From the NCBI RefSeq assembly GCF_036924745.1, contig NZ_JAZHSD010000001.1, positions 6,881,001 to 6,945,000 of the forward strand: DNA of 64,000 bases. The letters run 5' to 3'. The stretch comes from Bradyrhizobium sp. AZCC 1693. GTDB lineage: Bacteria; Pseudomonadota; Alphaproteobacteria; Rhizobiales; Xanthobacteraceae. Shown in pieces: positions 43,861 to 50,588 of this stretch (its first letter is position 1; each line of letters opens with the position of its first letter). A program made the translations under genes and the position numbers. The notes below the pieces were generated by a model. That model ran no database searches. It was not told the DNA's origin and worked only from the letters and a program-made list of their open reading frames with translations.

Positions 43861-45201
43861 ATGGTCAATGCGCTCGTCATTCGCCGCAATACGCAACTGG
43901 CAAAGGCTCAGAAGGCGCTCCGCGCGGCGCAGTATGTTCGAATGTCGACCGAACTTCAGCGCTATTCGATACAGAACCAGGCGGCCGCCATCGCAGCATA
44001 CGCTCAGCAACGCAACCTGACTATCGTTCGGACTTACGTCGACGAAGGACGCAGCGGAGTGAGGATCAACGGGAGGGCAGGCCTGATCGAATTGATCGAG
44101 GATGTTCAATCAGGAAACGCGGACTTCGATCACATCCTGGTCTACGATGTCAGTCGGTGGGGACGCTTCCAGGACGTTGACGAGAGTGCGCACTACGAGT
44201 TTGTCTGCAAGCGAAACGGCATCAAGGTCGCCTATTGCGCTGAGCAATTCGACAATGACGGAAGCCTGCTGTCGAGCATCGTCAAGAACATCAAGCGTGT
44301 GATGGCGGCTGAGTATAGCCGAGAGCTGGGCGTGAAGGTGCACGCCGGGCACTGCCGGATAGCGGGCCTCGGCTATCGCGTTGGTGGCCCGCTCACGTTC
44401 GGGCTTCACAGGGAGATGGTCGATGAGAAGCAGCGTTCGAAGGGCAAACTGGCGAAGGGGGAGTGCAAGGCCCTGAAAACGGACCGTGTGCGGCTCCGGC
44501 CAGGGTCTGAAGAAGAAATCGCAGTCGTCAGATGGATATTTCAGCAATTCGTTGTCGAGCGAAGAACGTACGTTGACATTGCACGACAGCTCAATCGAGT
44601 GAACGTGGCCAATCACCATGGGCGTCCTTGGACCGACATCATGGTCGAGGTTATTCTCAAGAACGAGAACTATGTCGGGAATCTCGTCTACAACCGTACG
44701 TCCCGCCGTCTTGGACAGAAGCTGGTAAACAATCCTCATCACCTGTGGGTTCGGAGCGCGGCGGCGGTGGACCCGATGGTCGACCAAGACCTCTTCGCAC
44801 GTGCGCAAAAAAACATGGCCGAGCGGTATATCTCTATCCCGGAAGACGAGATGTTGCGCCGGCTGCGATTAACGCTCGCTCGCAAGGGAAAGCTTAGCGA
44901 TGGCATCATCCGCAATACGGCCGGACTTCCCTCTACCCAATGTTACGTCAAGCATTTTGGCTCGATAAGAAAAGCCTATGCGCTCATTGGCTATAAAGCC
45001 TCACGGGACTGCGCTTGGTATGATGCGCGACAGCATTCTCGGAAAGACGCCGCTGCCGTATCTGGACCCGCGGGAACATCGCCAATCACCATGGGCGACC
45101 TTGGACCTACATCATGGTCCATTCTATTCTCAAGAACGAGAACTATATCGGCAATCTCGTCTACAACCGAACGTCCCGCCGTCTCGGACAGACGCAGGTA
45201 A
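43861..45201 (+). pseudogene. Serine recombinase with out-of-frame end caused by an internal duplication
   Basis: Residues 1-393 encode a normal serine recombinase: nucleophile Ser29 in AAQYVRMSTELQ, TYVDEGRSGVRINGRAGLIE, ILVYDVSRWGRFQDVDESAH and IKRVMAAEYSRELGVKVHAG. A recombinase domain follows (NENYVGNLVYNRTSRRLGQK). After about 45040 the frame runs wrongly into a second copy of the same domain (PITMGDLGPTSW..) and stops at 45201. The proper continuation lies in another frame at 45084-45809. The N-terminal catalytic domain is intact. Confidence 0.7.
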
Positions 45202-45809
45202 ACAATCCCGATCATCTGTGGATTCGGAGCCCAGACGTGGTGCCGCCGGTGATCGACCAGGATCTCTTTGCATGCGCTCAGAAGATCATGGCTGAGCGGT
45301 ACATCTCGATCCCGGAAGACCAGATGCTGCGGAGACTCCGCTTGACGCTCGGTCGCAAGGGAAAGCTCACGACCCGCATCATTAAAAATGCGCCCGGCCT
45401 TCCTTCTGTCGCATGCTACATCAAGCATTTTGGCTCACTACGACAAGCCTACGCGCTCATCGGCTATCAAGGATCCCGTGACTGCGAATGGTTTGACGTG
45501 CGAGATCATTGGTCCGAGCTTTTGTCAAAGCTGGCAGGGCAGGTTGCGGAGGCGCTGAGGACCGATTTCGGAATTCAGTTGAATCTCACCGACGATGGTG
45601 CAGGGCTTGCACGGCACGGAAGCAGCAAGATCATCTCGTTTCAGGTAGTCCGGCGAATGGCGCAGAGAACTCCAAACCATGTTGCTCGGTGGAGAGCTCA
45701 CCTGAGGAAGGAACAAACCAAGCTGTGTGTATTCTTGCGGCTGAAGGAGGCCAACAAAGTGGTTCAGGACTATGTGCTGTTGCCCGCACCAGGCACTGCG
45801 AAGCCATAA
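45084..45809 (+). pseudogene. C-terminal half of a serine recombinase, duplicated segment
   Basis: The frame reads NHHGRPWTYIMVHSILKNEN, YIGNLVYNRTSRRLGQTQVN through MAERYISIPEDQMLRRLRLT to SRDCEWFDVRDHW. It is a diverged repeat of 44611-45040 at an offset of 473 bp. It then continues with a C-terminal domain absent from the first copy (LLSKLAGQVAEALRTDFGIQ, FQVVRRMAQRTPNHVARWRA). It has no resolvase domain of its own. Joined in frame to the preceding gene it would complete a full-length recombinase. Confidence 0.65.
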
Positions 45810-45893
45810 CGCTTTCAGATGGCGCATTGGCCCGCCACAAGGCCGTTCGCGTAGACACTGTGAACGAACTTCTTCGTAACATCAAAGCGAGGT

Positions 45894-46097
45894 TCACTTC
45901 GTCCAGCCATGCCGCCCCAGCCAAGCTACTGCGACCGAACAAGCGAAGGAAACCAAGCCGGCCCAAAACCAGGAACGTCCGCGCGCGGCACTGACGGAGC
46001 GCAGATAAAGAATTGCGCCCAAAACCTTGCCGTAGTTTCTTCTGAAATCGCCATTGAGCTTCGAAATCTCGACGAGCTCGGAACACCGGTCGGACAT
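45894..46097 (-). CDS. Small membrane protein, hypothetical
   Basis: This 67-residue protein starts at ATG 46097, preceded by AGGAGA at a good distance: MSDRCSELVEISKLNGDFRR, NYGKVLGAILYLRSVSAARG. A C-terminal membrane helix follows (WFWAGLVSFACSVAVAWL). Likely anchored in the inner membrane with the N-terminus in the cytoplasm. Unknown function; between recombinase debris and a nuclease gene. Confidence 0.5.
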   Translation of the reverse strand: MSDRCSELVEISKLNGDFRRNYGKVLGAILYLRSVSAARGRSWFWAGLVSFACSVAVAWLGRHGWTK

Positions 46098-46329
46098 AAC
46101 GTTCTCCTGGAAACATCCCAGGTGCCCCATAAAACACTGATTTGCCTGACCAGTCAATTGAAATTTCTGATTTTCCGAAGTTGCGGAAGCCCGCTGCCGA
46201 TCGGCTAGATGCTGACGGCATCGAACAAGCTGACGCCACGAGCCTGAGAATCTGCCATCACTAAAGCCGCTCGAGAACTGGCCGAAATCCAGCCCGCGCG
46301 ACTTGCGATGACCACCAGTACAAAACGCC

Positions 46330-46893
46330 ATGATCAAGCGCCGAACATTGGTATTGATGCTTCTTCTGCTGTCAGGCGGCGCGCGGGCCGATGATTTTGC
46401 TGGTCAAGCCAGTGTCGTTGATGGCGACACACTGGAAATTCATGGAAGGCGCATTCGGCTCTGGGGTGTCGATGCGCCGGAGAGCAGCCAGCTATGCCGC
46501 GGCGAGGACAGTTCGCAATATCGTTGTGGTGCGCAGGCAGCAAACAACCTCGACGCATTCATTACCGGACGTCCGGTTAACTGCTTGCCCGCTAGCTTCG
46601 ACCCATATGGCCGGACAATTGCGATCTGTTCAGCCGGCGGCACTGATCTCGGCGAATGGCTTGTGCGCAAGGGCCTGGCGCTGGATTGGCCCCAATACTC
46701 CAAAGGCCGATATGGTAGCACTCAGCGCGACGCCGAACACGCCGGCCGCGGAATGTGGAAGGGCAGCTACGTCGAGCCGTCGCTCTACCGCGCCTGCATC
46801 CGCGCAAGCGGAAGCTCTCCGACTGTTCGGACGACGCAAATGCCCATCCTTGATGAACTCCAATGCGGGGCGTTCAATCCACAACGACGGTGA
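46330..46893 (+). CDS. Secreted thermonuclease-family (SNase-like) nuclease
   Basis: This 187-residue protein has a signal peptide (MIKRRTLVLMLLLLSGGARA, cleavage before DDF). The OB-fold nuclease motif reads ASVVDGDTLEIHGRRIRLWG, VDAPE (catalytic Asp/Arg/Glu cluster) with FDPYGRTIAICSAGGTDLGE further on. Six cysteines, several paired as in exported homologues (SSQLCRGEDSSQYRCG). It would hydrolyse nucleic acids outside the cytoplasm. This type often travels with conjugative elements, which fits the ArdC/TrbI remnants nearby. Confidence 0.85.
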   Translation: MIKRRTLVLMLLLLSGGARADDFAGQASVVDGDTLEIHGRRIRLWGVDAPESSQLCRGEDSSQYRCGAQAANNLDAFITGRPVNCLPASFDPYGRTIAICSAGGTDLGEWLVRKGLALDWPQYSKGRYGSTQRDAEHAGRGMWKGSYVEPSLYRACIRASGSSPTVRTTQMPILDELQCGAFNPQRR

Positions 46894-46988
46894 CCTATCC
46901 CCACAGTCGCGCAGGTGGCTCTGGCGTGGTTTGGGCGACTCACGCTAACCCATCAATCTCAACCGCCTCACTGCACAAAAGGACAAAA

Positions 46989-47171
46989 ATGGTTGCAGCC
47001 AACCGTGAACTGCCGGCTTCTGGTTATGCGCTCGAAGTGGACGGCCGACTCAAAACCGAATTTGCAACCAAAGACGGCGCAAGGGCAGGTGGAGAAGAAC
47101 TATAGAAACGTTTTCCCATGCTTCAGATCAGGATCTATGACGCTCAGACGAACGCACGCGAGGAAATCTAG
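46989..47171 (+). pseudogene. Small hypothetical protein with in-frame amber stop
   Basis: From ATG 46989 the frame reads MVAANRELPASGYALEVDGR, LKTEFATKDGARAGGEEL, then TAG at 47103-47105. It continues in the same frame KRFPMLQIRIYDAQTNAREE I to 47171. The whole matches a short rhizobial protein (GYALxVDG.. KRFPMLQVKIYDA..) interrupted by a single nonsense codon. Function unknown. Confidence 0.55.
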
Positions 47172-47856
47172 TCTAAGCTGATTCTGCTTGTGCGCATGCG
47201 GCTTCCGCCGCACCGGGCTCTCGTGAACCGAGCCGCTGGCGCATCTCGGCCGTCCGGCGTCGATCCCTTGCGCGATACGGTGTCGCTCGCCGGAGGCACT
47301 CGCGTTAGGGGCCGCCGGCATTGCATGCCGGCGCCGCTATCACTGCCCCGAACGCGGGTGCCTTCTTAACCGGTCTCGCGACTGCAGTCGCCTCGGTGCC
47401 CGCGGGCATTTCATGCCCGCGTCGCTATCACTGCCCCTTCGTCGGCTGCCTTCTCTCTTGCCTCCGCTGCACTTCGGCGTCGAAGGGACGTCGTTGACCA
47501 GTCGTACTCCGCGCGTGCTAACGGTGTGCTCCGTCTGCGGTTCGCGGGCTGCCAAGCCAATTGTATTGGGGTCGTCGCGGGGCGTCGGCCCGCCTTGGCG
47601 CATTTGCGGCTGCGCAGCCGGCTGGCGAGATCGTGCACGAAGGTGGTCGGCGGATGCTTCATCGCCGCGAGGTTGACATCGCTCGGCGTCTTGCAGCGCG
47701 CGCACCTGATCTCAAGCCAGGGGTGGCCTCCATTTACGGCGAATGCGCAGTCCGTGTCCCCGTCACCGCCGTGGAGAGTGAGAGTGCGGGTCGGGTCCGA
47801 CGCGACGGGTTGAAGATCGGGGGAGAGGCCTCCGGCGCCCGTCGCGGAGAACCGCG
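47172..47856. other. Non-coding, with a duplicated hairpin repeat
   Basis: No gene was found. The segment contains the repeated hairpin described in the next entry and a GC-rich remainder with open frames that lack motifs. Confidence 0.4.
47314..47435. repeat. Two tandem copies of a hairpin-containing repeat, stems covary
   Basis: Copy A has CGCCGGCAT / ATGCCGGCG around a 3-base loop, then CCGCTATCACTGCCCC. Copy B, 88 bp further, has CGCGGGCAT / ATGCCCGCG, then TCGCTATCACTGCCCC. The stem differs at matched positions on both arms, so pairing is kept. This points to selection for a structured RNA or a DNA hairpin rather than chance. Confidence 0.5.
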
Positions 47857-48041
47857 ATGTCTGGACATACCGCCCGAGTTCGTGCCGGCAACGACCGAAC
47901 GAGCCTTTACACCGAAATCACCGACAAGATCATAGCCGAGCTGGTGGCCGGCCGTATTCCGTGGGTTCAGCCCTGGGGACGGCGGCGATCAAGGCGCCGC
48001 TCGCGATGCCGCGCAACGCGTCGACGCAGCGCGGATATTCC
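47857..48041 (+). pseudogene. ArdC-family antirestriction protein, N-terminal fragment
   Basis: From ATG 47857 the frame reads MSGHTARVRAGNDRTSLYTE, ITDKIIAELVAGRIPWVQPW, then shifts by one. AIKAPLAMPRNASTQRGYSG follows in the next frame up to 48041. This is the start of the ArdC ssDNA-binding domain found on conjugative elements. The rest, including the metallopeptidase part, is gone and the sequence passes directly into a trbI fragment. Confidence 0.7.
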
Positions 48042-48042
48042 G

Positions 48043-48453
48043 GGCGCAGGGAGCGCGATTGATCGGCAGTTACGATAGCCAAGTCGCATTTGGGCAGTCC
48101 CGCGTACTCCTGGTCTGGACCCGGCTCGCTCCATCGTGCTCGAACGCCAGCCAGGCGCCGATACGGCAGGCAATGCGGGTCTTGAAGACGAGGTCGATAA
48201 TCACTGGCGTGAACTCTTCAAAGCTGCGGCGCTTTCGACGTTGCTTGGCGCTGCGACGGAGATCGGCTCCAGTGGGACTGACAATGACATCATTCGGGCT
48301 TTGCGCCGCGGCACAGGGGATACCCTCAATCAGGCCGGTCAGCAGGTGGTGCGTCGCAATCTGAACATTCAGCCGACGCTAACAATAAAGCCGGGATTTC
48401 CAGTCAGGGTAATCGTCAATCGTGATCTTATACTCGAACCGTACCGAGGATGA
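48043..48453 (+). pseudogene. TrbI/VirB10-family conjugation protein, C-terminal fragment
   Basis: The frame AQGARLIGSYDSQVAFGQSR, VLLVWTR is followed, after a small deletion/frameshift, by RSIVLERQPGADTAGNAGLE. It continues DEVDNHWRELFKAAALSTLL, LNQAGQQVVRRNLNIQPTLT and FPVRVIVNRDLILEPY. This is the periplasmic C-terminal half of TrbI, the VirB10-like core component of the type IV mating channel. The N-terminal half and all other trb genes are missing. Confidence 0.72.
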
Positions 48454-48807
48454 GAGATTGCCACACACCGTCGCTTATATCGGTGCGGCTGGTAAGCCAT
48501 AGTTACGAACGAACCACTCCTAATTGCAGCTTGCGGAGGTGCAGACATCGCGCCGGTTATCCGATGTATGCCATCCGCAAGGCGGCGGAGTGAACCGTGG
48601 TAGGGCGGGGACAAAGCTGCGCAGTCTTGCTGGTTTCATCGGTGATGTCCGGGTGGCGATCGCAGGGGCTGTTGGAGCGGCAGCGGCTTCTAGATACCCT
48701 CGCCCGGCAAGTTGGTAGCTACCTGGAGGCGTACCACATACTGGTCGATGGCGACCGTGATGGCTTGGACGAAGTCGATTTTCGGGCGAGGTGCACCTAC
48801 CTCGTGA
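48454..48807. other. Non-coding or unrecognised, between conjugation and HAD fragments
   Basis: An open frame at 48597-48857 contains LLERQRLLDTLARQVGSYLE, AYHILVDGDRDGLDEVD, which looks protein-like but has no recognised family, and its end overlaps the HAD pseudogene. I do not call it a gene. Confidence 0.3.
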
Positions 48808-49534
48808 GGCTCACCGCATTTCGACGCGCTCACCTTCGACTGTTACTGGCACCCTGATCGATTAGGAGAGCGGGATGGTCGAGGCCCTGAAGGGCCTTAG
48901 CGATCGCGCGCCGCGGCCGCTCGCCCGCGACCAAATCCTCGAGGCGCACGCCCGTCACGAGTCTAGCCAGCAGCGGTATACGCCGGCAAAGGGAAATCGG
49001 GACTTGTTGCCGATCGTCTACAAGCGCCTCGCCGAAGGAGTGGGGCGTCCACGTGTCCCACGAGGACTGCGTCGAATACGGTCGGTCGGTGGGAAATTGG
49101 CCGGCGTTCGAAGATTCTGCCGGTGCGCTGCAGTACCTGAAGAAGTACTTCAAACTCGTCATCCTTTCCAGCATGGACAACGAGACCTTCCAGGCGAGCA
49201 ATTGCAGGCTGCAGGTCTCGAGTTCGACGCGATCTACACTGCGGAAGACATCGGATCGTACAAGCCCTCAGCCCGCAATTTCGAATACATGATCGAGAAG
49301 CTGGGAGAGATCGGCGTCCAGAAGGAGAAGATTCTGCACACGTCCGAAAGCATGTTCCACAACCACAAGCCGGCAAACGAACACGGCTTGAAATCGTGCT
49401 GGATCTATCGGCGGCACGCTTAACAGGGCTTCGGAGCGACCATGAATCCTGGCCAGTTACCACACTTCGACTTCAAGTTCACCAGCATGCACGAACTGGT
49501 TAAGTCGCATCAGGAGCAACTGCGGGTCAAGTGA
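48808..49534 (+). pseudogene. HAD-type haloacid dehalogenase-like gene, multiply broken
   Basis: Fragments of one protein occur in alternating frames: HFDALTFDCY and GTLID (the nucleophile Asp region); MVEALKGLSDRAPRPLARDQ; WGVHVSHEDCVEYGRSVGNW with LKKYFKLVILSSMDNETF. Then come FDAIYTAEDIGSYKPSARNF, EYMIEKLGEIGVQKEKILHT and WIYRRHA, followed by an in-frame TAA. The tail MNPGQLPHFDFKFTSMHELV ends it. At least three frameshifts and one stop make this a dead type II haloacid-dehalogenase-like gene. Confidence 0.7.
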
Positions 49535-49582
49535 CCCCGGCGCGTCGCTCGATTGATAATTGAATAACTGGCCGCGAGAGAA

Positions 49583-49771
49583 CTAAGCCCGCGCGTTGCG
49601 CGCGAATGTCATACTGATCTCGCTTCGCGTCTTGCTGACGTTCGAGAGGATTTCGCCCATTAACTTTAAGCTACTGGCTAGTGGGGATCCGCCTACCACT
49701 AGATCAAGTTCATCGTTAGTTAGCTCTGGCACCTGTACTGCCTGCTCCTGCGTACGGCCTTTAAAAATCAT
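49583..49771 (-). CDS. Double-glycine leader peptide precursor 1
   Basis: This 62-residue precursor starts at ATG 49771 with GGAGG six bases upstream. The leader of 28 residues is MIFKGRTQEQAVQVPELTND with ELDLVVGG. The core of 34 residues starts SPLASSLKLMGEILSNVSKT and ends FARNARA, predicted amphipathic and basic at its end, without Cys. Leaders with ExLD/ExVxGG are cut after the second Gly by C39 peptidase-ABC transporters, as encoded at 53492-55723. A CRP-like palindrome lies 71 bp upstream. Transcribed leftward, opposite to precursor 2. Confidence 0.78.
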   Translation of the reverse strand: MIFKGRTQEQAVQVPELTNDELDLVVGGSPLASSLKLMGEILSNVSKTRSEISMTFARNARA

Positions 49772-49842
49772 GGTGTCCTCCGATGAGTTGCGCAGATAAA
49801 CTCGCTCATGAGTGGTATATGTTCCGAAACCGTCTGTTCGAC

Positions 49843-49858
49843 TGTGACGACCATCACG
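49843..49858 (-). promoter_or_regulatory. CRP-like palindrome upstream of precursor 1
   Basis: On the minus strand the site is CGTGA-TGGTCG-TCACA. A CATATA/TATACC -10-like element follows with its centre about 32 bp from the centre of the palindrome. The distance to the start codon is 71 bp. Part of a set of five such sites, all in front of double-glycine precursors. Confidence 0.6.
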
Positions 49859-50119
49859 TCTCGCGGACGCTGCCCATTGCGATACCATGATGTTGGCGGC
49901 TGCCATGCGCGTCACTCGCAAGGCGAGCCGTACGAGCGACGAAGCCACACATATTGAAAACGCGCGTCGATTAGGCGCCCTCCTTCCAACGCCATCGCGC
50001 ATGGAAAAGGTATGAGCAGTCGGCCTCATCACGAAGCAGCTGTGCCTGGTAAGGACGTGCTCCTATAAGCGCGCTACGCTCCCCCAGCACGCTCAGCGGA
50101 CCCTAGTTGCGGTTGCCAG

Positions 50120-50135
50120 CGTGATCCTCATCACG
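50120..50135 (+). promoter_or_regulatory. CRP-like palindrome upstream of precursor 2
   Basis: CGTGA-TCCTCA-TCACG ends 68 bp before the ATG at 50204. A weaker -10 candidate (CACATT, 50158-50163) lies at the same relative position as in the other members. Confidence 0.55.
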
Positions 50136-50203
50136 GTGAGCTCATTGCCCTTCTGCTCACATTGGGGCCGCATCAACTCAGCTTTGAAGGACAGGAGATT
50201 AAA

Positions 50204-50380
50204 ATGAATACCGCAACTCACGAACTGGACATTGAGATGCTTGATGTGGTCGCGGGAGGTTTTAAATGGCAGCCAAACACCAAGAATGACGACGTCATCG
50301 ATGCGCGTGGAGGCCAGATCAAGATTCTGGGATTTACGATTACGTTGGACATCAAGGGCAACCCTAGCAGCATCAGCTGA
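50204..50380 (+). CDS. Double-glycine leader peptide precursor 2
   Basis: This 58-residue precursor has leader MNTATHELDIEMLDVVAGG (19 residues) and core FKWQPNTKNDDVIDARGGQI, KILGFTITLDIKGNPSSIS (39 residues, no Cys, beta-rich at the end). ATG 50204 has AGGAG eight bases upstream. The leader has the same LDxVxGG end as precursor 1. It converges with the exporter operon, whose last stop is 208 bp away. Confidence 0.78.
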   Translation: MNTATHELDIEMLDVVAGGFKWQPNTKNDDVIDARGGQIKILGFTITLDIKGNPSSIS

Positions 50381-50588
50381 CTTGATGACACCGCGCGGCG
50401 TGTTTTTAGAGCGAGGGCTCCTGCTGCGCGTACCCAAATCGAGGGGCAGCGATTAGCTATCGTTGCGGTACTCTGCCTCCAATTTGCTAGGACACACCGT
50501 CACTCGCTCTGGCGTCGCTCGCGATCGATAATCCACCCATTCGCGCGGCTGCACTGGACGGCGTTCCGTTCGTACGTGATTCATCTCG

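Noticed and set aside
48597..48857. 86-codon plus-strand frame with LLERQRLLDTLARQ
   Set aside because: Composition is protein-like, but it overlaps the HAD pseudogene, has an unconvincing start and no family match.
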